Source of the DNA: Pseudoneurospora amorphoporcata
Lineage: Eukaryota; Ascomycota; Sordariomycetes; Sordariales; Sordariaceae
DNA: 64,000 nt
NCBI GenBank assembly: GCA_033297205.1
Contig: MU859183.1
Coordinates: 1 to 64,000 of the forward strand
Direction of reading: 5' to 3'
Shown here: in pieces, positions 1 to 10,868 of the stretch
Layout of the letters: the number at the start of each line of letters is the position of its first letter
Numbering within the stretch: the stretch's first letter is position 1
The notes under the pieces: generated by a model
What the model was told of the DNA's origin: nothing
The model's input: only the letters and a program-made list of their open reading frames with translations
Databases searched by the model: none
Program-made: the position numbers and the translations under genes

Positions 1-3000
1 CGAAATCTGGGTGTAATGGGTTGAAATCTGGGGGCTTGGCGGGCGCGGTACGGTTTGCTGACGCCAAGAACAGGAGCGTGGAAACTCAAATGGATGCGAG
101 CGATTTGGTTGGTTCAAAAATTTTGGCGTGCATTAGCACGCGGGAAGGGTAGGGAGTGGGTGGGGCTACAGTCCCTGAAGACTTTCTCTACAGTCTGAAA
201 AGACATTCTCATATAGAGAGGTTAAAGCAGCCCATCGTACCTTTCTGCGCGGCTAACAGTGTCTCCAGGAGGGCACCAAGACACCCTAGCATATATACCT
301 TTGACACCAAAGTATAGTAGGCACTCCCATCGGTCAAGTGGCCGCCAACAGCCCATATTCGCTTATGTCAAGGAAAGGGCGGTGCTCCACAAATCCCACT
401 TGGCGATCTGGCTCAGCAACTCCGGGTAGTACAGCTGAGATCAAGGACGTGATGTGGATAAGCATATGCAAGGAACGAGGATGATATGCCTAAGGAAGTC
501 AAGTTGAAGCCCACTGGGCATCCGAGGTCTGGTAACGCCTCTTGTTGTGAACAGGCATCTAGCAATGCCATTTGGAGATGGTGTTGCCGTTGGTGCCGCT
601 AGAATATCTGTGGAAGGACAAGGAAGCTTTGGAAATACGATGTGGGAACAGGGGAATGTGTCCAGTTTCGGGTCGGGAAGTCCTTGACAGTACATGAGCA
701 ATGCCGAACCATTCCCTTGGGGCGTAGGGCTGAAAGTAACAAGGGGTTGGTATGCATGTCTAATTTGGGCAAGGCGACAAGGAGTGAAGCTGGGATCTCG
801 AACTTGCGATCCGGATCGGAGGAACGTGACAAACCAGCCAGTGACATCGGATCAATACTTATTTGACAGCACACGGCTACACTAACCGGTGTTTAGGGGC
901 AGCAACTCGATACGTGCTTGAATGACTGGGGCCCTGCCTCGTGAACATCAATTCATCCAAGCACGTTTCGAACCAGTCTCATGATGTCGGGAATATGTAC
1001 GTCTGGGGACAACAACACCCCTGGAAAGGGAGATATAGACCGAAACCACCTCGATAACAGTACGCAGCTGAGATATCGACCAGGGTGGGAAGAGGAACAA
1101 GCCGCGAATCAGAACGCGTTCCCTTCCACCCAGGCATACGACGAAGGACCCGTACGGCATGACCCAAGCCTCATTTGTACCTTCATCCTCGGGGAATCCC
1201 AAGAACCTGGTTGGCAAGGACTTGACATGCTGCTGTGATCGGTGTGATGTGAGGCGTTGACAGCCATGACGACCGTTACTAGTGGCGTTGGTTTTCTTGA
1301 GGCGCCTGGTGGCTGTTCCGGTCGGGTTATTTTCCTGTTTTGGTCACAGAAAATTCAGGCTCATGGGATCGTAGGCAGACACTAAAACTTGTCAATAGTT
1401 CATGGAATTCGTTGTTGATAACCTGTGTGACACGAAGAGGGTGCTATAAGGATGTCTCCTCAAACCAACAGTCCAATACTCTTGGAGGCGTGCTTGTAGC
1501 ACGAAGCTATTGTCTCGTGTTGGCGTCCAAGGTTGGTGTACCTGTAATCTCTGAATGCCATGCCAGGTCTTCCCGTTGTTACATCCGAGTGTTGTGTCCC
1601 GTTGTGTCAGCATCACAGCGCATGCCGAGGTTGATGACGACAAAGTGTCAACCGGGGTCGGGGACGTGGGGGGTTTCTGTTGCCGGTCAGCCGCCTAAGC
1701 CTCGAGCCTTTCGGGACGTACCATATGTCAGCATCGGTGACTCTGCGGTGTATCTCGAGAGGGTGTGCGAAAACGTGGATTGTGAATCGGAAACACGACT
1801 CGGATCAGGCTGTACATCGCGTGCGTGGATGTCGCCAACGGATGGATTGGGAGGTCTAGAGTCCGTCCGAGTTGGCCGAAAGGACCATAATGTTGGTGAT
1901 GTCTAAGATGGGAGAAGTGGAAGAGTATTTTCACCGAAAAAGGATTACGCAATAGAAAGAAATCCAGACTTATCGGATTTGAAGCATCCTACATTGAGGC
2001 GGGATGCTTGGAGCCAGGGGCATGACACTCGAGTACAACGAAATGTCACACTGAACAACTTGTGGGCGCGAGGAAAATTGACTGGAGGGGAAAGAAGAAG
2101 TCGAATGGAAGGACTGAGCCGGGCCTCGGACCCGGACAAAGTGGAAAGGTGCTGCGAAGGGAAATGATTATAAGTAGAATTGGTTAGTTGAGGAAGGAGC
2201 ACTCGCAGCTGGAGAGCCTCGTGTTCGAGCCTTCCAGATCATGCAGACCTTAAGAGCGTCGACTTCAAGATCCACGTGATTGAATGAATAATTCCTCCTC
2301 CAGGTGCACTTCAACTTCGGAGCGTCAAAAGCATGGATGTTGTGACGTTGATGACAGAGTGTCACCTGCTGTCTTCAACAGGGTGTGAGAACTGAAGCCT
2401 TCCACGCCTCTCTGAAGAACTTTGTCTTTGACTCCAAAATCCACCCAGTTGAGTTGCAAGGTTCCAGCCAAACCCATTGAAACATGCTAACTGAATGCTA
2501 GACAAGTCAAGTGCTAGGAACCTGTTTCCGAATTATGATGGGCCCCAATCCCGTGGCACTGGCGGCTGTAGCCCCGGAAGAAGAATGGATATCGATGGAC
2601 AGCATTAAAAAGATGACTGTGAACAAGAAGCCGTTATCAAAGAGGCAGACGGTAAACAAAGGCCTTATCGTCGGCCCCTTATCGTGGTCTGTTCTTGTTG
2701 ATTCCCGGGTGTGCGACATGCCAAGCAAGAGATGGAGGTGAAGTTGGGACGAGAACCGCCAGATTGTTGTCCGCCTTCGTTGTCGGCGCAACCAACCTGG
2801 CCGTATCCAGTTCACTTCAACTCCCGTCAACCACTGGCAAACCTTCCTGTCTGTCCTTCTCGTGGCGCTTGTTCATGTCTGGCGGCTGCTCGTTCTAATC
2901 AATTTTCGTCTCGCTCGAAAAGCATTTCTCTCAACTCACCCCTCCATTTCCGTCCACAAGCGTGAGAGAAAACCGCAAAACCACCACTCAATCGTAGACG

Positions 3001-3007
3001 CACAAAG
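1..3007. other. Upstream region without a supported gene
   Basis: I see no convincing gene here. The open frames, the longest being about 188 codons at 1340-1906 on the plus strand, have no recognisable domain, no consistent splice partners and protein composition typical of random frames. The last few hundred bases before 3008 are pyrimidine-rich with many TC runs, as is usual for Neurospora promoters and 5' leaders. They probably serve the gene that starts at 3008. No tRNA or 5S rRNA gene was recognised. Confidence 0.5.
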
Positions 3008-6000
3008 ATGGAAGCGGCGCATTCTATAAGTGCGCGCAGCATGCCTTCAATGGCTACTAGTCAACAGTACGATATGGACCAAACTCCTCGCCCACCCTCA
3101 GCATCACTTGGTCGCAAGAGTTCGATTCGCGCCGTCCCCTACGACCCAATAGACTCTCGCCTACCCCTCGCCCCGTCCTTGTCGGGCGCGTCGACCGGCA
3201 GCTATTCGCCCTCTGGATGGCCTTTTCCCAAGGGTCACCAGAGGCAAAACAGCAAATCCAAGTTGCCGTAAGATCATCCAGCGATGTGCGAGTTTACTCC
3301 ATCGCCTGTGTCGCTAACTCGGGTTCTTCTTGCGCAGTATTCCTGTTGACAGCGGTAGCCCGACGAGAATGGCTCGCAGAGAGACCTCTCCGACACGCAA
3401 ATTTGCTCAAAGATCCGTAATGAGAGCGGCAGCCAGTGCCCCGTCTCGCCAGGGCAGCTTTCACGAGTCTTCCCTGCGGAACGAGGCCTTCAGCAACAGC
3501 CGAGAGCCCTCAACCCCAGAGGAGCGCGATTCTGATGAGATTGACAGAGGCACCGTCCGTGCGTCCCAGACCAACGGCGGCAGGATGAACGAGAGCGAAG
3601 AGAGCCCCAAGTCTCGCCACGGGCGCCCAGAGTCTCTCACGCGAGCTTCTGCTTCGTCACTTTCCAGTCGCCCAAAGACACCTTTTCCTTTCTCTGGTCC
3701 TGACGATATGCTCACTGAGCGGCCCACGAATCCCACTCCTCACGCTGGACTGATGAAGCAATCTGAAAGGTTGGAGGATCCTCGATTCACCGCCGAATAT
3801 TTCGAAACCATCAGCATCCACGACCATGCGCCTAGTCCCGAACCACTCACTCCTCCCCGTCGTCTCTCCGTGGCACAAAGCGACTCGACAGATGCCATGT
3901 ACGGAGGTAGTCGCCAAGTTTCCACCTTCTCAACCGTCCACGAAGTTGACGAGGAAGATGGAGACCACGACACGGGCACGCGTGACACACTCGATCTCGA
4001 GCGCACCATGACCTTCGTTCAAGACAGCTCTGAAGACCAGATCTTCGCCGACCATAACATCACCCTTGCCAGTTCTAATCAGCAAGATGAAAGCACCGTC
4101 AGTGCAAAGCGGACCAGCAGCAACCCTTTTGGCTTTCACAAAAACGTGGACATCGGCGATGGCACCCCCGACCGCGGCATCCTGTTGATAGACCCCAACC
4201 TGACCGCCGACCTCACCAACCACAACATCTCGCGAGTCACTTCCGGCTCACGCATGTGGACACCACTTCCCAACGTCGACTCGATCCGTCGCGGCCCCAA
4301 GATTCGCCATAACCGCGTTATCCCAGAGCCCGACGGCGGTCCTGGTGGCATAGCTCCTGCCCGAAGCGGCATCATTCCGCCCGTCAACACTCTCGCCGAC
4401 TTAGCCATCCTCGGCGGTAACGGCAGTGGCAACAAGCTGAACGACATCGAAGATCAGGACCCGGAGCAGCGAGAACAAGCCCGGCGCGCCATGCGTCTCT
4501 ATAAGTGGCTGATCCCTGTCTCCTTCGGCGTACTCCAAGTTTCCATCATCTCCTTCGTAGCCAGCATCGCCGTCTTTGCTTCTCGTGCCTCTCAATCACC
4601 CATTTCTGCGGGTATCATAGCCTGGATTAGTATCAGCACCGTGCTACTGATCTCCTCCCTCGCCACGTTTCTCATCGGTGTTTGCGCCGTCGGGCGGCTG
4701 AGGAAGCAAGAGAGTGGCGAAGATCCCTGGATAGAGATGCATCGTCTTGCTCGCGCTCTTCCTCCGCGCCCGCCTGCTGAGAAGGACGGCAACAAGAAAG
4801 CCGACAAAAAGAGCAAGGCGTTGGCTGAAGAGGATAAGGCTGCAACTGAAGAGGCATGGAAGAAGTTCGCCGATGATCAGGAGCAGCTGCGGAAGTATGT
4901 CGAGAAGTTGGAACAAGAGATCTTGGACATCAAGGAAAAGCGAGAAGAGGAGCAGGGCGTGCTGCATGCTGCGCAGCAGCAGATGCAGGCTGCCAAAAAA
5001 CAGGAGCAACAGCAGGAGCTGCATCCCATCGGCACCGCCATCTCCACCGGCGACCATACTCCCGATTCCAAGTCCAAGTCTCACTCCCACAAACAACCCA
5101 CGGTCGAAGACTGCTCCTACCCTTGCAACGGATCCTCCGAAGAAGCGGACGAAGACATCACCCTAACTCCCAAGGCCTCTAAAGCAACCCAACCCGCAAA
5201 CCAACCAAGCGACTCCCGTATCGCAGACAACAAACCAACCTACTATCACACCTCCGGCAACCATCATCGCCGCCCGCGTTCCAACACAACCGGCACAGGT
5301 ACCCAATCTCTCCACCGCCTGCTCGGCCCTGCTTCCGAGTTGGATTCTGGCCACTTCCAGCGTACCGGACTTGGAGTGCCCGCCAGTAACAGCGGCGGGA
5401 CCATTGCGTCTTTGAATCTTCACATTTATCATAGCCCTGGTCCAAACCTCGTTGGTCATAACCACCACGGTTATAATCATAACAACCATGGCCCCGACAA
5501 CCAGCCGCAAGTTCAAAACCAGGCGCAAACTCAGAGTCAGGCGCAAACTCAGAGCCAGGTGCAAACTCAGAGCCAGGCGCAAACTCGGAGCCAGGCGCAG
5601 CTTCGCAACTACGGTCGTGACCACGGTCGTGAACACGGTCACAATCACCACAATCACGACCATCACCAGAACGATAACCATTCCCCTAACATCTACAACA
5701 ACGCCCACAACCACCACAACGGCCCCGCCCACGGCCACGGCGACCGCGCCCTGCCTCCCAATCAGTCCCCCGCCCACACCGCCATCTTCACCCGAACCCC
5801 AGCAGGAGTAGTTGAGTTCAGAGGCGTGCCCATCTCCCAAACCCAGTCTAGCATCTTAACCGAGCTCTGCGAGGCCGTGACCCTGTCCAGTCTTTTTGGT
5901 GGCGCTGGTCTCCTCAGTGGTTCTAGCACACAAGCTCTCGGGGGTGTTGAGTCCTACAGCCCCCTCGGTAGAGACGAAATCTCAGGGGCGATGAGGAAGG

Positions 6001-6473
6001 CGGGCGTCAGTAACAGCGACAAAAACGGAGTGACACCTTCCCCTTCCCCTTCGCCCTCGATGTTAAAATCGTCAGTACCAGTCTCAGTGGGAACCTCATC
6101 GTCTGCGTCGGCGAGCGCGGCCTCAGAAGGAGCGGAAAGTAATAAAACAGGAACAGGCGATGGCACCAGAACAGGCTACGACTTGCCAAAAGGAATGATG
6201 GGCGGTCTAAGAGCCGTGACGGCTAGTGATGTTGCTCCTGAGGATGAGCAGCACCACAATCAGGAGCCGATGCCACAAATGCCTAATATGGCGAGGCTGA
6301 AGCAGCCGCACCAGCGGCAGCAGAGGCAGTATCTCAGCCCAGGCCCAGAGCTAACTTCAAGTCAAAAGGAGAAGATGGCTTATTATGGCACGTTTAGGAA
6401 GATGCCGAGCCAGAGGGAGGATGTGAGGGGGATGGAGTTCTTTGCTGGCCTCAAGAATGACGAGAGTCGCTGA
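3008..6473 (+). CDS. Large low-complexity protein with two membrane segments (function unknown)
   Basis: Predicted from two exons, 3008-3267 and 3338-6473, giving about 1131 aa. The 70-bp intron has a GTAAGA donor, a GCTAAC branch point and a GCAG acceptor, and splicing keeps the frame (KLP then IPVDSGSP). The first ~450 residues are disordered and rich in S/P/R/T. Two adjacent hydrophobic segments lie near residues 474-500 and 512-535 (LIPVSFGVLQVSIISF... and IAWISISTVLLISS...). A charged Q/E/K-rich coiled coil follows at about 585-640. The rest is low complexity, with a tandem QAQTQS repeat and an H/N-rich stretch of roughly 80 residues. The architecture suggests a membrane-anchored protein with a long disordered tail. 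I do not recognise the family and infer no function. It is convergent with the gene ending at 7171. Confidence 0.8.
5511..5600 (+). repeat. Five tandem 18-bp units encoding QAQTQS-type repeats
   Basis: Five 18-bp units related to ACTCAGAGCCAGGCGCAA lie in phase with the reading frame of the 3008-6473 gene and differ by a few substitutions. They encode the glutamine-rich repeat just before the histidine/asparagine-rich segment. Copy number could vary between strains by slippage. Confidence 0.9.
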
Positions 6474-7170
6474 GTGCGTGAGGTGGTAGTCGAGATGGAC
6501 AAGAGAGGGTTGTGATAATGTTGTTGTAGTTATGGTTTTCTTTTTGTTTGTTTGCTGTACGGGTTAACCAGGGATATTAATGTTGCGGCGTTAGCATGTG
6601 GTTTTGATGGCATTAGCGGCCTCGGGTCGGTGCTTTGCTTTCTATCTACTCGGTAAAGAAGTCATTGATACCCAAACAGTGAATCAAAGGGATCACCAAA
6701 GGGATAAGGAAAAGGGAAGGGGCGGAGATTCCCTTACTGTTCTGGCTTTGCGGCATGTCGTTGTTCATACTCTTGCTTTTCAGCGGATACGCAAGGATAC
6801 CCGAAGGATATACCCAAAGGACGGAAAACACGGTTTGGTGGATGGAGATCGTTTGCTGTCAGTATAGAGCCCTCATCATTGGCTCGATAACGAAGAACGG
6901 AAGGAAGGACCATATAAGACAATATTGATGTAAGATTAGTATGAAGCAGCACAGGTGCCCAAGCGACATCAAGAAGGATGGAACGAGATAATTGGGCGAA
7001 ATAAGGAGGCATGTATAAGCATGTACTGATTTGACAGGAAACCTTTCATATCAAGAGTATTGATCAGCTAGCTACTCTGACAGACAGAGAGAACCAAGTA
7101 ACTCAGATAGGGAATCAAGAATCTAAAAAAAAAAAAAAGGACAAGTCGAGAGACAAATACCTCGTGTGAC
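6474..7170. other. Convergent intergenic region
   Basis: This is the shared 3' flank of the plus-strand gene ending at 6473 and the minus-strand gene ending at 7171. It contains short AT-rich stretches and a poly(A) run of about 15 near 7124-7138. No ORF, tRNA or repeat of note was recognised. The sequence probably holds both 3' UTRs. Confidence 0.6.
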
Positions 7171-8979
7171 TTAGATAGCCCTCGCCATCCTCGCCCTATT
7201 CTCTCTATACCTCTTCTCCTTACCCACCAACTTCCTCCGCTTCTTCCACGACCGATTAAGATCACCGCGGTGTTCCCAGAACCACTTTTGGAAATCGCTG
7301 GTCGCATCAGCACCGGCAGCAGTGTCAGCAGTTCCCGTTGCGCCTGCGCCAGTGACATCCACCATATTCTCATCCTCACCCTCCTCCTCCTCGTCGTCGT
7401 CGTCGTTGTCCTCCTCAATATCATCCTCCCATGGCTTAAACCTTCCGCGGCTCGGATACGCCGTATCAGGAGTAGGCGCAGCACTTCTAAGACCGCGCGA
7501 CTCGAAATCCTTTTCGGTGTAAGGGGTCAGAGGCACCTGGAGAGAAGAAGGGATGGGGCGCGTAGCGATGGCCTCTGTTTCGTCCTCTTCGATGTCGTCG
7601 TTGTTACCGCCGAAAAAGCTGAAACCGGTGGTGGGCTGAGCTTCTGCGGCTGCTTCTCCGTCCACCTTGGGCTTCTTGTAGAGCGCCTCGAGGGGGTGCA
7701 CCTCGGTTTTGGTGGTGGCTGGGGTTGCGGGAGGAGGAGGAATACAGATGGAGAGGTTCTTGGCGGGGCTGGAGGTGGCCTTGGCCTTGGGAGAAGAGGC
7801 CGCCTTTTCGGTTGGTGGAGGTGTTGAGGCTTTCTTCTTTACTGGGGTGGAAGCGTCTTCGTCGTCGCTAGCTCCGGCGCCGGAGGTTGAGTCGTCTTTT
7901 GTGGGTTCGGAAGCGGGCTTGGTCTCTTGCTCGTCTGCTGACTCCTCGGCTACGTTGCTTGATTCGTCCTCCTTGTCGTCCTCCTCGTCATCCTCATCCT
8001 CATCCTCGCTGCTGGACTCATGATACAACTTGATAATCCTTGTCTCCCCTTCATCCTCAGACGACGACGAAGAGTCTTCTTCCTCGAGCTGGAGTTCAGC
8101 ATCAAGCGTAAGCAAGCCCGTCGTAGGTTTCCGCGTAACCTTGACCTCCTCCACCACATTCCCATCCTCATCCACCCAGCATTTCTTCTCCTCGTCAAAC
8201 TGTGGAGGGGCCTTCTTCGAGGAGCCAGAAGTCGTCGCCGCCTTGAGGAACGTCGGGAACTTGGTCGTCTTGGCAAACTCATGAACCACCACCTCGCGCT
8301 TGTTATCCTTCTTCTTCTTCTTGACCATACCCTCGACGCCCTCCGTGTTGGCTACCTTGTTAGGCGGCAGCACCGTCTTGACGAGACACTCATCATGGTC
8401 CGTATATTTCGACTTGACGCGCTGCTTCTTCTTGTCCTTCTTATCTTTCTTGTCCTTCTTGTCTTTCTTGTCGCGCTTGTCCTTCCTCTCCTTCTTGGGT
8501 TCGTCGGCGGAGGCCCATCCTCGCTTGACCTGTCTGCCCTCTTCCAGGACGACTCCGGTGATCTCCTCGCGCTTGCGCTTCTTGGACTTCTTCTTCTTCT
8601 CGACCGACGAAAGCGACTCGCGCGGCTTCTTGGACTTTTTCGACTTCTTCTCGTCGGCCAGGGCGACTTCTTCACCCAACGGCGCGGGGTTCTTGTCTGA
8701 TCTGGCGGGGTCGACCTTCATCTTGGCTCCTCTCAGCACGGCGCCGTTGAACTTTTTGCGGACTTTCTCGGCGTCTTCCTTGGGGAGTTCGACGAAACCG
8801 TAACGCCTCTCGGGGAAAGCTTCGAGCGAGTGGAACGAGATGTTGCGAGCCTTGGGAAGCAAGGTCGAGTTGAGGAAGACGGGCAGAAGTTCGGCGTCGA
8901 GAGGGGAGACGTGTAGCCGGACGTAGGCGTTGCTGCTGCTGTCAGAGGTCGCTGCAGCAACTGGGATTTCGTTGGGCAT
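7171..8979 (-). CDS. RRM-domain nucleolar protein, NOL8/Nop8-like (60S ribosome biogenesis)
   Basis: Single-exon ORF of 602 aa with start ATG at 8979. The N-terminal ~95 residues look like an RNA-recognition motif: YVRLHVSPLD at RNP2, YGFVELP at RNP1, and FNGAVLRGAKMKV at the end. A very basic region follows (residues ~105-190) with KKSKKPRE, KKKKSKKRKREE and a run of KKD triplets, an obvious nuclear/nucleolar signal. The middle is acidic and serine-rich with several DE stretches. The C-terminus FQKWFWEHRGDLNRSWKKRRK matches the type of ending found in fungal Nop8/NOL8-like proteins of early pre-60S assembly. The assignment comes from domain order and this tail. It could instead be another RRM-plus-KKD nucleolar protein. 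Confidence 0.75.
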   Translation of the reverse strand: MPNEIPVAAATSDSSSNAYVRLHVSPLDAELLPVFLNSTLLPKARNISFHSLEAFPERRYGFVELPKEDAEKVRKKFNGAVLRGAKMKVDPARSDKNPAPLGEEVALADEKKSKKSKKPRESLSSVEKKKKSKKRKREEITGVVLEEGRQVKRGWASADEPKKERKDKRDKKDKKDKKDKKDKKKQRVKSKYTDHDECLVKTVLPPNKVANTEGVEGMVKKKKKDNKREVVVHEFAKTTKFPTFLKAATTSGSSKKAPPQFDEEKKCWVDEDGNVVEEVKVTRKPTTGLLTLDAELQLEEEDSSSSSEDEGETRIIKLYHESSSEDEDEDDEEDDKEDESSNVAEESADEQETKPASEPTKDDSTSGAGASDDEDASTPVKKKASTPPPTEKAASSPKAKATSSPAKNLSICIPPPPATPATTKTEVHPLEALYKKPKVDGEAAAEAQPTTGFSFFGGNNDDIEEDETEAIATRPIPSSLQVPLTPYTEKDFESRGLRSAAPTPDTAYPSRGRFKPWEDDIEEDNDDDDEEEEGEDENMVDVTGAGATGTADTAAGADATSDFQKWFWEHRGDLNRSWKKRRKLVGKEKRYRENRARMARAI

Positions 8980-9333
8980 TTCTTTTTGTTGGTGTGACCG
9001 TTTGAAACAGAGCGGTTACCAAAGTGCCTTGTGATGTGACAGTCGCCAATTGAACTGTTTTTGGTGATGTTTTGTTTAGTGGATTTTAGCCGCCAAAACT
9101 GATTGCAGCAAGAAAGGAAAGCTCTTTGCGCAGCGGGTCGGATTGGAATGCGACATGGAGTGACAGGGGCAGAGTCTGGACCCGAACCCCATACACAAAG
9201 GAAGAGCTGCATTCCCGGCAGGCACTGGTGGAGCATGCTGATTGGCGCATGTCAGCGATAAGCTCGGACATGGCGTTTGAAAGCGAAACATGATCACCAC
9301 GAACATGACTTGTCATCAGAGGATGGGTAGCAG
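8980..9333. other. Upstream region of the RRM gene
   Basis: Divergent side of the 8979 start codon. It should contain the promoter and leader of the RRM protein gene. No other feature was recognised before the transposon-like element that begins at 9336. Confidence 0.5.
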
Positions 9334-9335
9334 TA

Positions 9336-9435
9336 CTCGTCTGGGCTAGAAACGCCCTGTCAGACCCATTGCGCAGCAATGGGTCTGGTGCATGGATTCG
9401 CAAAAGTGTATGGATTCGCAAAAAAAATCTGGTAC
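9336..9435 (+). repeat. Left terminal inverted repeat with internal hairpin
   Basis: Matches the reverse complement of 10006-10103. It contains a hairpin at 9361-9387 with arms CAGACCCATTGC and GCAATGGGTCTG, then two copies of TGGATTCGCAAAA separated by GTG-TA. Confidence 0.93.
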
Positions 9436-9458
9436 ATTGCTACCCTGCCAATTGTTAG

Positions 9459-9896
9459 CAAATCAATGTACTACTGTTTTTTTGCATAACCCCATGGATT
9501 TACAACTTGCCTACTCAGCATATTGTAGAAGAAGTCATTTCCGCCTTCATTACTGGTAAAGAGCCACCTATTAAACCGGAGGAGGACGAGGGAGAGGATG
9601 AGCTTCCTATACTAGAGGAAGAAGAGGAGGACCAGTCACGCGGTCCAACATGGGAGGAGCACATCGAGATGCTGCGCAAGAATGATACTGGTACGTATCA
9701 CTATGGACCCGGCCATGGCTGGATCCTTCCCAGTTCTGACCCAGTAGAACATGACTCTGGTATACAGCTAGACTCCATAGTGGAAGAGGGAGAGGAGGAT
9801 TCGAATGGGGGCGTAAACACCATGCCAAAAAGTGGTAATGGTGAAATTGTCGATATTCCAGATGAGAATATCGACCCTGTTTTGTTAAATAACTAG
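9459..9896 (+). pseudogene. Acidic ORF inside the transposon, probable transposase C-terminal remnant
   Basis: The frame is open from 9459 to a stop at 9896 but has no ATG; the best-looking part starts at a TTG near 9507. The product (about 130-145 aa) is very acidic (EEDEGEDELPILEEEEEDQ, then VEEGEEDS) with one tryptophan-containing middle segment (TWEEHIEML). It lies wholly between the two terminal repeats and runs off the element's left side without a start. I infer a C-terminal fragment of the element's original transposase. No DDE catalytic motif is visible, so family membership cannot be confirmed from the sequence. Confidence 0.5.
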
Positions 9897-10005
9897 CTCA
9901 ATACAGGGATGTTTACTGAGTTCACGAATATTTAATGCACCAAAGCAGGATTCTTCATGGAAACAGGGTGACATCGAAACCGCGCTAATTTGTATGGGAG
10001 GGTAA

Positions 10006-10103
10006 GTACCAAAATTTTTGCGAATCCATACACTTTTGCGAATCCATGCACCAGACCCATTGCGCAGCAATGGGTCTGACAGGCCGTTTCTAGCCCAGAC
10101 GAG
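10006..10103 (-). repeat. Right terminal inverted repeat with internal hairpin
   Basis: Reverse complement of the left repeat, with a small A/T-run difference at its inner edge and one base difference near the outer end. The hairpin is at 10052-10078. Its 3-nt loop reads GCA on the plus strand in both repeats, so the loop is not inverted with the rest. Confidence 0.93.
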
Positions 10104-10105
10104 TA

Positions 10106-10868
10106 ACGGATTGGTTGAGCCTGTGGCGGTTTGAGTGATCGTTTTTAAAGGTGTAGCAAGGTACTCAAGAATTCTGTCAGCTTTCTTGGTGTACACCATC
10201 AAGCTCACGGATTCCAAACTCGAAACCCATAGACAAGAACAGACATTGGACCAACAGACGCCAGCTATCCTTTGTCCCGACAGCCAGTGTTGAGGTTCTA
10301 TAGTTCAACGAGGAAGTCAATCTTTTATATACCGGCCAACTGATCATCAAATTGGGCAGGACTGCAAGGTACTATGTATATGAAAGGGGACTGTTCTGAC
10401 CAGCAAATTGGTTTTGAGCATGGTTCACATAAAAGTCAAGCAACCGGGGAGCCCGAAAAGAATATTTCGCATGTATAGTATGGAAGATGATAGCGGAAAA
10501 AACACCGAGATTGAAATAACATACATGGTATTCGAAAATGAGGGGAGTATAGATCCATATTGGAAGATGGTAAAAAGAGAAGAACGGCGAGAAAGCATGT
10601 ACCCGCGTCCTGTGTTCCCAAGACGCCGTCCATGATATGCATGATATGCCGTTAAGAAAAAGATTGGGAAAAAAAAAAAAAAATTGGAAAAAAAAAATCC
10701 AAAACCGCCTTGGTTGACAATCAATCACATCCTTTTACACGCCCACGCCTGCCCACCCAATCCATTTTTTCTTCTTCTCCTTCTCCACAACAGTCACTCG
10801 GTGTTACCCAGCCAAAAAAGTTGAGCTGTCACCACTCCCTTATAACCCCAAAAGACTTGCGTCTTTCT
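10106..10868. other. Intergenic region between transposon relic and cyt-2
   Basis: AT-rich sequence downstream of the heme lyase gene. It contains a short duplication of ATGATATGC near 10631-10650 and two poly(A) runs at about 10669-10683 and 10688-10697. Minus-strand frames here are phenylalanine-rich artefacts of these runs. No gene is supported. Confidence 0.5.

Larger units (their letters stand above)
9336..10103 (+). mobile_element. 768-bp inverted-repeat DNA transposon relic with TA target duplication
   Basis: The ends are inverted repeats of about 100 bp: 9336-9435 and the reverse complement of 10006-10103. They start CTCGTCTGGGCTAGAAACG and are nearly identical over ~85 bp. The element is flanked by TA on both sides (9334-9335 and 10104-10105), the signature of Tc1/mariner/pogo-type insertion. 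Each terminal repeat carries a 27-bp hairpin (9361-9387 and 10052-10078, 12-bp arms, 3-nt loop) and two direct copies of TGGATTCGCAAAA. Copied subterminal motifs of this kind often bind transposase. The interior holds one acidic ORF and no full transposase, so this is a non-autonomous internal-deletion copy. A 58-bp relative lies at 20567-20624. Confidence 0.92.

Noticed and set aside
780..870. T-arm-like sequence around TTCGAGATCC on the minus strand
   Set aside because: The spacing is wrong and no acceptor or anticodon stem can be formed, so it is not a tRNA.
1340..1906. 188-codon plus-strand ORF
   Set aside because: Cysteine- and serine-rich random composition, no family match that I recognise and no conserved context.
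7270..8803. Long plus-strand frames opposite the RRM protein gene
   Set aside because: Shadows of the KKD- and DE-rich coding sequence on the other strand.
10372..10728. Minus-strand ORF rich in phenylalanine
   Set aside because: An artefact of poly(A) runs on the plus strand read as TTT codons.
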